From: JANPLN01 sp041736155
GTDB lineage: Bacteria; Bdellovibrionota; Bdellovibrionia; Bdellovibrionales; JAGQZY01
Direction of reading: 5' to 3'
DNA: 64,000 nt
NCBI GenBank assembly: GCA_041736155.1
Contig: JBGSUL010000123.1
Location: forward strand, 45,862-109,861
The notes beneath the pieces were generated by a model. That model worked only from the letters and a program-made list of their open reading frames with translations. It did no database searches and was not told where the DNA came from. Shown piece after piece: positions 8,907 through 16,253 of the stretch (position 1 is its first letter; each line of letters starts with the position of its first letter). The position numbers and the translations under genes were made by a program.

Positions 8907-9266
8907 ATGAAGAACAAAAAGATTTATCTAATACTTATTTTAGTTAGTTTGATTACGCTTGTTATAAACTTAAACAAGTCGGAGCCGCAAAGTCGAAGCT
9001 CAACAGCTGTGCAGGAAAAAACTGTTGCAGTCCTGCAACAGTTGCCGATCAAGGAAATTAAAAGTCAGTACGAAGACTTACAGGCTGAGATTGATGTGAT
9101 CAAAAAAGAGCTGTCCAGCGTGGATGTGAAAAATGAATTAGCGAATCCCACGACGACCAAGGAACGCCGGGACTGGATCATTCAACGCATCAACCTTCAA
9201 GCTAAAAAGTTGAACCAAATGACTCGTTTAGAAATTGCGCGGATGAATAAGGAGCTCGAGTTATGA
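8907..9266 (+). CDS. membrane-anchored coiled-coil protein
   Basis: 119 residues preceded by AAGGAG. One N-terminal transmembrane helix (about residues 5-23) with basic residues on the cytoplasmic side, then a helical, heptad-like region (residues 45-115, SQYEDLQAEIDVIKKEL). Looks like a small bitopic assembly or scaffold protein. Its stop overlaps the next ATG by four bases (ATGA). Confidence 0.75.
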   Translation: MKNKKIYLILILVSLITLVINLNKSEPQSRSSTAVQEKTVAVLQQLPIKEIKSQYEDLQAEIDVIKKELSSVDVKNELANPTTTKERRDWIIQRINLQAKKLNQMTRLEIARMNKELEL

Positions 9267-9775
9267 GGTTCCTCCTCGCTTTTATGATCTTAATACACAC
9301 GGCGTTTACACAGGCCTATGTGTGCCCTAAACAAATGGAATCATCGAAGTCGGCGAACGCGGGCCATGCCTTTTTAGCCAAGTGGCCGAGCGCTTTTACT
9401 CTCGGCACTTGCCAAGTGGAAATTTATCTTTGTCAGGGAGACTCTTCTGATGAAAACCAAAACCCCATGGCCGAAATTTTAGTCCGCGATAGCAAAGGTC
9501 GCGAAGTGTATGTGCCACTGCAAGTTCCGCAAGAGGAAAGCACCTTTCTTTTCACCGAGATGATCGTCAACAAACGCACGTTTCATTACGAAAAGACCGA
9601 TAAATTTTACGAGGTAGAGTTTGGACGAACAGAGGTCACGCGTTTGGAAATGACAACCGATTGGGCGGATCTGCATAAACTCAAAAGATTGGAAATCGGT
9701 ATCTACTCCACCCATCACAAGCTCGATAGTCTGAATGGAAATGAATCCGAGTGGTTTGTGTGTGAACAGGAATGA
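9263..9775 (+). CDS. exported protein, last gene of the operon
   Basis: 170 residues, signal peptide cleaved near residue 18 (TQA-Y). Mature protein has cysteines at both ends (YVC, GTC, YLC, FVC) that could form disulfides, and alternating hydrophobic strands suggesting a beta-sandwich. No known family recognised. It ends the run of seven co-directional genes begun at 3957; a candidate terminator lies about 125 bases downstream. Confidence 0.75.
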   Translation: MRFLLAFMILIHTAFTQAYVCPKQMESSKSANAGHAFLAKWPSAFTLGTCQVEIYLCQGDSSDENQNPMAEILVRDSKGREVYVPLQVPQEESTFLFTEMIVNKRTFHYEKTDKFYEVEFGRTEVTRLEMTTDWADLHKLKRLEIGIYSTHHKLDSLNGNESEWFVCEQE

Positions 9776-9900
9776 CGCTATGTCTTCTGTAAAAAAAAGA
9801 GGGTTCATCACCGGATTTTTCTCACTTTTTATACCAGCTAAACCGGAGGAATGTATGTAAAGTACTAATAAAATTAAGAATTATACGTTTTTCAAAAACA

Positions 9901-9940
9901 TGACCGAGAGTGCGGTCAAGCTTGCTTTCATTTTTTTTCT
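9901..9940 (+). terminator. candidate terminator after the exported operon
   Basis: Stem TGACCG (9901-9906) / CGGTCA (9913-9918), then 12 bases later a run of eight T. The gap between stem and T-run is unusually long, so this is tentative. Confidence 0.35.
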
Positions 9941-9980
9941 CAACTAAGTTTGTTTCGTTCGTAGGGGAGGGGAGTCCAAT

Positions 9981-10391
9981 ATGGCATCTGTGCAGCCAAT
10001 GAGTTATTCATTAAAAAAATTGATTACGATCTCAGGTTATTCGCAGAGACAATTAGCCAAACAGACAAATATCCCTTATTCGACTATCAATGACTTTGTA
10101 CGCGGCGCTAAGAATAAAAAGCTGAGTAATTATTTTAAGCTTTTGTCTTATCTTGGGATAGATATCGAAAAAGAAATCAGTCAAAATATCATATCTATTT
10201 CGAGCAAAAAGAGTCCGAGTCTGAAAAACCAGCATTCTGAAGATATTCATCAGCTATTACAAGGTTTAGATCCTTTGCACTGCAAAGAAATTCTAACCAC
10301 CATAGTGAATCTTCATAAGCTGCAAAAAAATACAAAGTATCGAGAGCCGATCGAACGAATAGAACAGCATTTTTTAAAAGGGGGGAAGTAA
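9981..10391 (+). CDS. helix-turn-helix (Xre-like) regulator
   Basis: 136 residues. Residues 8-60 form an Xre/Cro-type HTH: SLKKLITISGYSQRQLAKQTNIPYSTINDFVRG is a normal helix 2-turn-recognition helix pattern. The rest is a short helical tail. The next gene, starting directly after the stop, encodes a winged-helix protein of the DUF4423 type; in TIGR02147 proteins an N-terminal DNA-binding part and a DUF4423 part sit in one chain, so these two may be split partners. GGGGAGGGGAG upstream is a strong ribosome site. Confidence 0.75.
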   Translation: MASVQPMSYSLKKLITISGYSQRQLAKQTNIPYSTINDFVRGAKNKKLSNYFKLLSYLGIDIEKEISQNIISISSKKSPSLKNQHSEDIHQLLQGLDPLHCKEILTTIVNLHKLQKNTKYREPIERIEQHFLKGGK

Positions 10392-10928
10392 ATGCAAATG
10401 AGTGCATCAACAGATACAATGGATATTCCGACAGGATTTGATCGTGTCGCAGAAGCAAAAAAGTACTTTTTTTCTAATCTGAGGTGGCATGTTTTATTTT
10501 GTCTTTTAGAAAAAAGAGGTTCTTTAACAATCTCGGAAATGGCACGTAAAACAGGTATGGATGTTTCTGAAACCGTACGAGCTTTGGAAGCTATGGAGCT
10601 TTTGGGATTCATTGCGAGAGGCGAGAGTGGCTACGTCCAGCAGAAATCCTTTGTTAAAAACACAGTGAATAAAAATGAGATTATGTCGCAATATGTACTG
10701 ACTAGTGCACAAGCCAATAATCGGATTTTAGAAACTGCCGGATCATTGACTCACAAGACTTTAACGCTCACGTATAATTCTAATAGAAAGCTTGTTGATG
10801 AGCTTCTTGCAAACATTGGGCAAGTGATTGAAGAGTTTAAAAGAAAATCGGACTTGATCCCGGAGAAATGGGACAATATTTATAATTTATCTTACAGTTT
10901 GGCAGAAATGATCGAGGAGAAAGTATGA
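10392..10928 (+). CDS. winged-helix DUF4423/TIGR02147-like regulator
   Basis: 178 residues. The pattern YFFSNLRWHVLFCLLEKRGSLTISEMARKTGMDVSETVRALEAMELLGFI is a winged helix, and the C-terminal half (ANNRILE, followed by a helix ending NIYNLSYSLAEM) follows the DUF4423 layout, where a Y-x-L-x-x-x-L segment closes the domain. This family is unusually common in Bdellovibrio and Fibrobacter. It lies between an Xre-type gene (abutting) and an exported protein gene (ATGA overlap), and probably controls its own operon or the neighbouring exported operon. Target is unknown. Confidence 0.65.
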   Translation: MQMSASTDTMDIPTGFDRVAEAKKYFFSNLRWHVLFCLLEKRGSLTISEMARKTGMDVSETVRALEAMELLGFIARGESGYVQQKSFVKNTVNKNEIMSQYVLTSAQANNRILETAGSLTHKTLTLTYNSNRKLVDELLANIGQVIEEFKRKSDLIPEKWDNIYNLSYSLAEMIEEKV

Positions 10929-11419
10929 AACATTTAATTTTTATTTTTATTTTTATGTGTATGGTGAGTGTAAACGTGTGGGCCGGGGGCGTGGAGTCTG
11001 TATTTTCGAATGCAGAGATGCTCGAGCCATCGTTTGGACCTCCAGTCATTCTCAATTTTGATAATATGTTTGTAAAATCACGCCCTACGACGGCAGATAT
11101 ATATATGCAGGCGGCGAAACAAACCTTGGGCACGCAAGATGTGGCTATCACAACTTGGGCTCAAGAGGTTGCCAAACAAATGATGGCCGCAGCGGATGAA
11201 GAAAGTGAGAAGGCAGAGGCTGATGCTAGCGAAGATTCGGAAGTGATACACGTGCAAGCCTTTAAGTATGTCGGCTTTGATGCAAATTCTGTCTATATGA
11301 TGATTAACGGGAAAACATCGCCGTATGAAATCAAACACGAAGACGTGGCTGCCGCGCCTACTCTGCAAGAAATCGTTGAGAAGGCCGTACAATCAAGTCA
11401 ATGGATGGTTTCTAAATAA
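10925..11419 (+). CDS. small exported protein co-transcribed with two regulators
   Basis: 164 residues, signal peptide 1-20 (VWA-G), overlapping the regulator gene upstream by four bases. The mature part has an acidic, Ala-rich helical stretch (about residues 75-105, many E/D/A) flanked by short beta segments. No cysteines follow the signal peptide. No family recognised. Being locked to two DNA-binding proteins, it may report an envelope state, but that is only inferred from context. Confidence 0.75.
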   Translation: MKHLIFIFIFMCMVSVNVWAGGVESVFSNAEMLEPSFGPPVILNFDNMFVKSRPTTADIYMQAAKQTLGTQDVAITTWAQEVAKQMMAAADEESEKAEADASEDSEVIHVQAFKYVGFDANSVYMMINGKTSPYEIKHEDVAAAPTLQEIVEKAVQSSQWMVSK

Positions 11420-11430
11420 AAATTTCAGCT

Positions 11431-11453
11431 GTCCCCATTTTTAAAATGGGGAC
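11431..11453. terminator. hairpin after the regulator operon
   Basis: Stem GTCCCCATT / AATGGGGAC with a five-base AT loop (the full dyad spans 11431-11453). T-run downstream is weak (TTAAGTT), so termination strength is uncertain. Confidence 0.45.
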
Positions 11454-11554
11454 TTAAGTTCATCATCGACCTGTCCTGAAATGACGGAATGTTATTATTC
11501 TGATCTAAGGTGTTAAATTTCTGTTATCACAAAGAAATTGCAGTATTGGTCTAG

Positions 11555-11596
11555 GTAACTAAAGATTTAGTTGTTAACAACTAAATCTTTAGTTAC
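11555..11596. promoter_or_regulatory. 42-bp perfect palindrome, probable BlaI operator
   Basis: The 42 bases are a perfect inverted repeat centred between 11575 and 11576. Each half contains its own dyad, AACTAAA-GA-TTTAGTT (11557-11572) and AACTAAA-TC-TTTAGTT (11579-11594), with centres 22 bp apart, that is two helical turns. The inner form ACTAAA-N2-TTTAGT mirrors the staphylococcal bla/mec operator ACTACA-N2-TGTAGT, supporting two BlaI dimers side by side. A TTGCAG at 11538-11543 and TAAAGA at 11560-11565 with a 16-base spacer could be the promoter, whose -10 would lie inside the first dyad. The blaI start is 22 bases downstream. Confidence 0.75.
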
Positions 11597-11617
11597 TCTT
11601 TTTTCAGCGGGGGAACC

Positions 11618-12016
11618 ATGAAAAAAGCAAAAGAGACTCACACCATCGATAACAAATTACTGACCGATACCGAGCTCGAGCTAATGACCATTCTGTGGCG
11701 CTTAGGTGAGGGGACCGTGGCACAAGTGATGAGCCATTTGTCGAAACAGAGAGAACTCGCCTACACTTCCGTATCCACCATTCTGCGCATTCTCGAACAA
11801 AAAGAAATTTTAAAAACGCGTAAAGAAGGCCGCGGACATATTTATATTCCACTCGTCAGTAAATCAGACTACGAAGCCAAAACAGTCAGGCATGTCGTTG
11901 ATCGTGTTTTTGATGGCACGCCGCTGGCACTTGTTCGTCAGCTCCTCGATACCATGGATTTAAACGAAAGTGATGTGCAGGAGTTAAAACAAATGCTGGC
12001 GCAGGTGGGGAAATGA
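11618..12016 (+). CDS. blaI: BlaI/MecI-family repressor
   Basis: 132 residues, the usual size. Residues 17-85 are the winged helix typical of BlaI/MecI/CopY: LTDTELELMTILWRLGEGTVAQV, then AYTSVSTILRILEQKEIL as recognition helix, then a wing (GRGHIYIPL). The C-terminal third is the helical dimerisation domain and contains the region cut by the partner protease in BlaI/MecI. GGGGGAA before the ATG is the ribosome site. Overlaps the M56 peptidase gene by four bases (ATGA). The palindrome immediately upstream is the expected binding site, so it likely represses its own operon. Confidence 0.92.
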   Translation: MKKAKETHTIDNKLLTDTELELMTILWRLGEGTVAQVMSHLSKQRELAYTSVSTILRILEQKEILKTRKEGRGHIYIPLVSKSDYEAKTVRHVVDRVFDGTPLALVRQLLDTMDLNESDVQELKQMLAQVGK

Positions 12017-13623
12017 GTTTTGTGCAAGTTTTATCTGCGTATATCAATCTACAAATTTTAATTCTTGTAGGTTTTGTAAGTTTAGGTATTTCTTCCTACA
12101 TTTTTAAAAAACTGCAATGGCAAAGGCCTGCTGCCAGCGAACTGCGCCTCCATTATCTGGCCATGCAGTTGATTTTATTTCTAACCCTCATGCATCCTTG
12201 GTTGCCCCACGCCAATGTATTTACACCTGCTGTGCATGTGTGGTCTTCATCCTCCCTTAAAAGTTTTGAGCCAGGAATAAAAACACAAGGCTATTTAAGT
12301 ATTCCCACGCCTCGTGGTCCCGCCATTATGGCGACAGATCGAGTGGCATTCACCACAGCGTTTTTGGCCTTTGCTGCCTTGAGCTTGGGTCTCTTTTTTC
12401 TGTTTCGAGATTTACGAAATTTGCGCAGAATGCAGCGCCAATCTTTTCTCATTCGACAAATCGGTCGCGTGCGTATTTTTGCCAACGATCAGATTCATGT
12501 GCCTTTTTCTTACTGGACGCCCGCGCGTGCCAATGTAGTTCTGCCGATGACTTTGATAAATCGTGCCAGCGATTACCGCATGGCCATTTTGCACGAGCTA
12601 CAGCACCATCGTCAGACCGACACACGTTGGGTGTATGTCCTGTGGGGACTCAAAGTTGTGTGTTTTATAAACCCAATGATTTATTTATGGAATCGTTGGA
12701 TCGCTGAGATTCAAGAATTCGCTTGTGATGAAGCCTTGGTCGACCAAGGGAAAGTGCAATCACAGGCGTATGCACGCTGCCTGATTGAGGTGGCACAAAC
12801 TGCGCTTCACCAAAAACAGAGGACGATGGGCGCCACTCGTCTGACGTTTTTAGTGGAGCGCCATTTACTTAAACGGAGGATAGAACGAATGTTTACAAAA
12901 ACATCAAAACAAAGTGGACGACCTGTGAATAGAATAATGGCCGTCTTAGTGATAACAATGATGGGGGCCACGGCCTATGCATCCAAAGCGTTGGTGCAAG
13001 ATCGTCGGGTGAGCTTAGAGCAAGCGCAGTCGATGGCTGCGCGCGCACAAAGTTCGGCGGGGTTTCCTATCGTCGTCAATGATCTGGTTCTCAAACAACT
13101 CAATCGCTATATGGGCACGCCCGAAGGACGTGAGTTTATGAGAAATGCCCTGGCACGAATGGAAAATTATCGCACGATGATTTCCCAGAAGCAGCAAGAG
13201 TATGGAGTTCCAGAGGAACTGATTGCCATACCGTTGATTGAGTCGGGTTATCAGAACTTACCGCAAGCGCAGAACTCCGCATGGCCACAATGGAATGCGG
13301 CTGGCATCTGGCAATTTATTCGCTCGACGGCGAAAAATTATGGTTTGCGGGTGAACGAGCAGCAAGACGATCGTTTGAACACTACGCTATTGACCGATGC
13401 AGCCATGCGCTACTTGCAGTCGAATCATCTGCGATTTAGAGACTGGCATCTCTCTCTATTGGCATACAACATGGGGGAGAGCGCTGTGCAAAAGGGAATG
13501 GATGCCTTAGGTACGCGTGATGCGTGGACGTTAATCCGCAACGGTCACGAGGGAGATAAGGATTATTTGCCAAAACTCATGGCAGCCATTCTTATTATGA
13601 AAAACCCAGAATCGGTACAGTGA
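12013..13623 (+). CDS. BlaR1-like M56 metallopeptidase fused to a lytic transglycosylase domain
   Basis: 536 residues. N-terminal half: transmembrane helices near 8-30, 48-66 and 112-130, then a cytosolic M56 zinc-protease domain with HELQH at 194-198 and the downstream EFACDEAL segment carrying a zinc-ligand glutamate. A further transmembrane helix lies at about 307-325 (IMAVLVITMMGATAYA). In BlaR1/MecR1 a penicillin-binding sensor follows; here residues about 365-530 are instead an SLT/MltD-type lytic transglycosylase domain: ELIAIPLIESGYQN with catalytic glutamate E410, AAGIWQFIRSTAKNYGL, and LSLLAYNMGESAV. Coupled to blaI upstream. I infer a sensor that binds or cuts murein and signals by cleaving BlaI. 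Confidence 0.88.
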   Translation: MSFVQVLSAYINLQILILVGFVSLGISSYIFKKLQWQRPAASELRLHYLAMQLILFLTLMHPWLPHANVFTPAVHVWSSSSLKSFEPGIKTQGYLSIPTPRGPAIMATDRVAFTTAFLAFAALSLGLFFLFRDLRNLRRMQRQSFLIRQIGRVRIFANDQIHVPFSYWTPARANVVLPMTLINRASDYRMAILHELQHHRQTDTRWVYVLWGLKVVCFINPMIYLWNRWIAEIQEFACDEALVDQGKVQSQAYARCLIEVAQTALHQKQRTMGATRLTFLVERHLLKRRIERMFTKTSKQSGRPVNRIMAVLVITMMGATAYASKALVQDRRVSLEQAQSMAARAQSSAGFPIVVNDLVLKQLNRYMGTPEGREFMRNALARMENYRTMISQKQQEYGVPEELIAIPLIESGYQNLPQAQNSAWPQWNAAGIWQFIRSTAKNYGLRVNEQQDDRLNTTLLTDAAMRYLQSNHLRFRDWHLSLLAYNMGESAVQKGMDALGTRDAWTLIRNGHEGDKDYLPKLMAAILIMKNPESVQ

Positions 13624-13630
13624 TTGTGTC

Positions 13631-13660
13631 AGGGGCTTCCTGAAAAGGGAGCTCCTATTT
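13631..13660 (+). terminator. candidate terminator after the blaI-M56 operon
   Basis: 10-bp stem with two G-T wobbles (AGGGGCTTCC 13631-13640 / GGGAGCTCCT 13647-13656), loop TGAAAA, then only ATTT. Seven bases after the stop codon. Confidence 0.45.
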
Positions 13661-13922
13661 AACAACAGCGTTTTATAAACCTCCATTCGCTAAGAGTGAA
13701 GGCAATCTCTAAGTTGGAGAGATTCGGAGCTTTACAGTTCTAGGGCCAACGTGAGGCACTTTCCACATAGAATTCGTTATGGGTACCGTAGACAATAACT
13801 CTACAATTTGCAAAATCTACATCTTGGTTCGCCATGTTCTTTTTATGGATCGTGACACAATGTATTCAGTGTTTTGTCGCTGGCCTATTTACATTCTGAA
13901 AAGTCTTGTTCATAGTTGAGGA
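13661..13922. other. non-coding interval
   Basis: No ORF with a ribosome site. The only structure seen is a 7-bp hairpin AATCTCT...AGAGATT near 13703-13723. It must hold the promoter of the DUF2799 gene, but I see no convincing -35/-10 pair. Confidence 0.4.
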
Positions 13923-14567
13923 ATGGAAAAGATATTTTTGATAATTCTTTTTATCTTGGCTGGGAATGGATGTTCTTCCTTGCGACCGAGTGATTGTTCA
14001 GGAAAAAATTGGCGCGATGTTGGGTCTCGTGAGGTGTTGGCGTCGTCCGTCGACCCTTCTATGGCCGATCATCACGAGAAGTGGTGTACAGTTGGAACTT
14101 TTAACCGCGCCGAGTATGAGGCTGGATATGCGATTGGGCTGAAAGCCTACTGCACGCCTTCCCACTTTTTTTACAAAGGAGAAATGGGAGGGTCAGTAAG
14201 AATAAAAATGTGCCCACCAGAACGAAAAGACGAACTCTGGTCGCATTACTCCAAGGGGCTTGATCTCAATTGGAATAAGCGCGCCTATCTGCGTCTCAAA
14301 GAGCGTATGGAGGAAAATGAAAAAGAAGGTGGATCCAGTTTATGGACCTCATCCTTCAGCGATCAACAAGAGCTCGATGAATTAAACACAAAAATCGATC
14401 AAGCCATTGCCGTCGCCCCTGATTACGATGAGTACTGTCGCAATGAAAAAGAAGGTAAGGAATTGTTTAAAAAAATGACGCCAAAATTCATTCTCAATCT
14501 GGCTGAAGTCGCGGGCGACAAAACACTTGAGGAATGCTCACGAAAAAAGCCCAAGGCAATCCAATAA
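13923..14567 (+). CDS. DUF2799-family lipoprotein
   Basis: 214 residues. Lipoprotein-like signal ending GNG-C at residue 17 (a non-classical lipobox). The part FNRAEYEAGYAIGLKAYCTP...GEMGGSVRIKMCP is the DUF2799 core: Y-x-x-G-x-x-x-G-L-x-x-Y-C and a second cysteine, probably a disulfide. The C-terminal third is helical and charged. DUF2799 proteins are envelope lipoproteins of unknown function. Next to it, on the other strand, are the CsbD and small membrane protein genes. Confidence 0.75.
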   Translation: MEKIFLIILFILAGNGCSSLRPSDCSGKNWRDVGSREVLASSVDPSMADHHEKWCTVGTFNRAEYEAGYAIGLKAYCTPSHFFYKGEMGGSVRIKMCPPERKDELWSHYSKGLDLNWNKRAYLRLKERMEENEKEGGSSLWTSSFSDQQELDELNTKIDQAIAVAPDYDEYCRNEKEGKELFKKMTPKFILNLAEVAGDKTLEECSRKKPKAIQ

Positions 14568-14582
14568 TGTGGGGAGAAAATT

Positions 14583-14699
14583 TTATCTGTCGCGCTTACG
14601 GGGAGCTGCTACTTGAATGGGAACAGGTTCACTATGGCGTTTATGTAAGTATGCGATACCAGCGATGATGACCAAAAAATAAATGAGTATCAAATCCAT
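14583..14699 (-). CDS. 38-residue single-pass membrane protein
   Basis: Start ATG at 14699 with AGGGAGAAAAT immediately upstream, a good ribosome site. The product opens MDLILIYFLVIIAGIAYLHKR: one transmembrane helix then a short basic cytoplasmic tail (SEPVPIQVAAPRKRDR). It follows the csbD gene on the same strand after a stable hairpin, so the two may share a transcript linked to envelope or osmotic stress. No known small-protein family recognised. Confidence 0.65.
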   Translation of the reverse strand: MDLILIYFLVIIAGIAYLHKRHSEPVPIQVAAPRKRDR

Positions 14700-14716
14700 A
14701 TTTTCTCCCTTGAGAC

Positions 14717-14750
14717 ATTTGAGCGAACGACCCAAGTCGTCCACTCAAAT
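14717..14750 (-). other. hairpin between csbD and the small membrane protein gene
   Basis: 15-bp stem on the minus strand (14736-14750 pairing with 14717-14731, two G-U wobbles) with loop TTGG. It starts ten bases past the csbD stop. There is no T-run, and the ribosome site of the small gene follows, so a processing or partial-termination role is more likely than full termination. Confidence 0.55.
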
Positions 14751-14759
14751 CTAGACCCA

Positions 14760-14996
14760 TTAATTAGGTTTGGCTTTTTCGTCAGCAGAGACTGTAGGCT
14801 CCAGAGATTTTTTAAAGTCGCTATACTCTTGATGTGCTTTGTCTTTGGTATAACCGTAAGTCGTTTGAATTTTATCGGCAATCAAATCGAGATTTCCTTT
14901 AAAGCCATCGACATCGGAATCAGCAAGTTTGCTCCATTTGGTTTTGATTTTCCCTTTGAGCTCGGTCCAATCTGTATTTTGTTTATTTTCTTCCAT
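14760..14996 (-). CDS. CsbD-like stress protein
   Basis: 78 residues. Pattern NTDWTELKGKIKTKWSKLADSDVDGFKGNLDLIADKIQTTYGYTKDKA is the CsbD domain (W-x-x-x-x-G-x-x-K-x-x-W-x-x-L). An earlier in-frame start at 15038 exists, but AAGGAGAG lies five bases before the ATG at 14996, which gives the family's usual length. CsbD proteins are small soluble proteins induced by general or osmotic stress; biochemical role unknown. Divergently transcribed from the LysR gene, which may control it. Confidence 0.88.
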   Translation of the reverse strand: MEENKQNTDWTELKGKIKTKWSKLADSDVDGFKGNLDLIADKIQTTYGYTKDKAHQEYSDFKKSLEPTVSADEKAKPN

Positions 14997-15014
14997 TTGT
15001 ACTCTCCTTGGTGA

Positions 15015-15036
15015 GTCACTTCGAGAAGGAAGTGAC
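15015..15036 (-). other. hairpin in the csbD leader
   Basis: Perfect 8-bp stem GTCACTTC (15015-15022) / GAAGTGAC (15029-15036), just upstream of the csbD ribosome site in its 5' untranslated region. Could be a regulator site or mRNA structure. Confidence 0.4.
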
Positions 15037-15102
15037 AAGTTAAGCGGTTCTGAAACTTATACTGCCCAAGATGAATTAATAATAAAAATATATAATAAGT
15101 AT

Positions 15103-15131
15103 GTTATACATAGAAATTAACTATGTATAAC
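15103..15131. promoter_or_regulatory. inverted repeat covering the LysR start codon
   Basis: Perfect 11-bp arms GTTATACATAG (15103-15113) and CTATGTATAAC (15121-15131) separated by AAATTAA. The LysR ATG (15123) is inside the right arm. A TATAAT at 15091-15096 would place the transcript start at about 15103, so the mRNA may be leaderless or nearly so and start with this hairpin; no ribosome site is visible. Confidence 0.55.
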
Positions 15132-16079
15132 TACAACCATCTGTATTACTTCTATATTACGGCAAAGTCGGGCGGTGTAACGGCTGCGGCTAAACATTTG
15201 CGCATCAGTCAACCATCGCTCAGTAGCCAGCTCAAAGTGCTGGAGGACGTTTTGGAGATTAAACTCTTTCAAAAGGTAGGCCGCGTGAATGAATTAACTC
15301 GTGCTGGTCTAGTGATGTACGGATTTTGTCGACAGATGTTTGAACTCGTCGAGGAAATGTCAGAAGTTCTTTTGCAAAAGGTTCCGTCGGCGACGAGAAG
15401 AATCTATATCGGTGTCTCAGAGGAAGTCGATCGTCCCATAGTGGCAGAGGTTGTGAGTCATTTTTTGAAAAGCCAAAGTTTAAGCCAGAGGCCCAAGATC
15501 ACAGTGGTTGCGGGCAGTCATGAACAACTTGTTGAGCGACTTAAATTTCGCGAGATCGATGTCATGATCAGTGAGTTGGTGATGACCGATCCCGATCTTA
15601 TGAATCTTTCAAGGGTTGAGGTTCCTGTGGCCCTTGTTTGTTCGAGCCAATGGAAAATGAAATCTAATATTAAAAACCTCAAGGCCTCGGCAGCCATTGC
15701 TGAGATTGTTGGGGGTGAAATTGCCCAATGGGTGATGCCGTCTTCAAAATTTAAATTGCGTGCCGAAATAGATCAATTCTTTGAAGCGAACCAGTTGAAG
15801 GGACGAATTGTTTTTGAAAGTGATGTGATGGCATCGCTCGTGCGCTCGGTGATTGATGGAATTGGTTTAGCGTTTTTACCCTTGCTGTATGTCGGTCGCG
15901 AAATTCGCGAAAAGTCTCTGCGTGCACTGGGCCCAAAAGACGGCTATTGGAAATATCAAGTTTGGTTAGTCTGCAATCACCACAATCACGATGATCCATT
16001 GATTCAGTCCTTTGCAAATTCATTCAAGGTCGTGTGTGAAGTTTTTCATTCTCAACTCATAAAAAAAAGAAAGCGTTGA
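15123..16079 (+). CDS. LysR-family regulator, NhaR-like
   Basis: 318 residues, full LysR length. N-terminal HTH (residues 3-62): NHLYYFYITAKSGGVTAAAKHLRISQPSLSSQLKVLE, which matches the NhaR subgroup. The effector-binding domain spans about 92-300. Divergent from csbD. No Shine-Dalgarno is seen and the start codon sits in an inverted repeat, suggesting autoregulation at RNA or DNA level. NhaR responds to sodium and pH in enterobacteria; here the ligand is unknown. Confidence 0.88.
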   Translation: MYNYNHLYYFYITAKSGGVTAAAKHLRISQPSLSSQLKVLEDVLEIKLFQKVGRVNELTRAGLVMYGFCRQMFELVEEMSEVLLQKVPSATRRIYIGVSEEVDRPIVAEVVSHFLKSQSLSQRPKITVVAGSHEQLVERLKFREIDVMISELVMTDPDLMNLSRVEVPVALVCSSQWKMKSNIKNLKASAAIAEIVGGEIAQWVMPSSKFKLRAEIDQFFEANQLKGRIVFESDVMASLVRSVIDGIGLAFLPLLYVGREIREKSLRALGPKDGYWKYQVWLVCNHHNHDDPLIQSFANSFKVVCEVFHSQLIKKRKR

Positions 16080-16113
16080 ATACATTGACAGAATCATCCT
16101 CTATTCGGATTTT

Positions 16114-16142
16114 TTGAAAATTTGTCCGGAATACCTTATACA
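16114..16142 (+). promoter_or_regulatory. sigma-70-type promoter
   Basis: TTGAAA (16114-16119), 17-base spacer, TATACA (16137-16142). Transcript would have a leader of about 105 bases before the gene at 16254. Confidence 0.55.
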
Positions 16143-16253
16143 AAAGATACTAAAAAATTTGACATGCCAGAAATAATTACAACTCCAAGAGTGGAGCGTT
16201 GTCGAGCACGATGGGAGCGAGGTACTTCTTGGGAGCCTAATAAGGAGGCTTAC

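Noticed and set aside
9851..9868. Five-codon ORF MYVKY after GGAGGA
   Set aside because: Has a ribosome site but is too short to support without conservation data.
14690..14881. 63-codon minus-strand ORF overlapping csbD
   Set aside because: Out of frame with CsbD and without a ribosome site; the real small gene is at 14583-14699.
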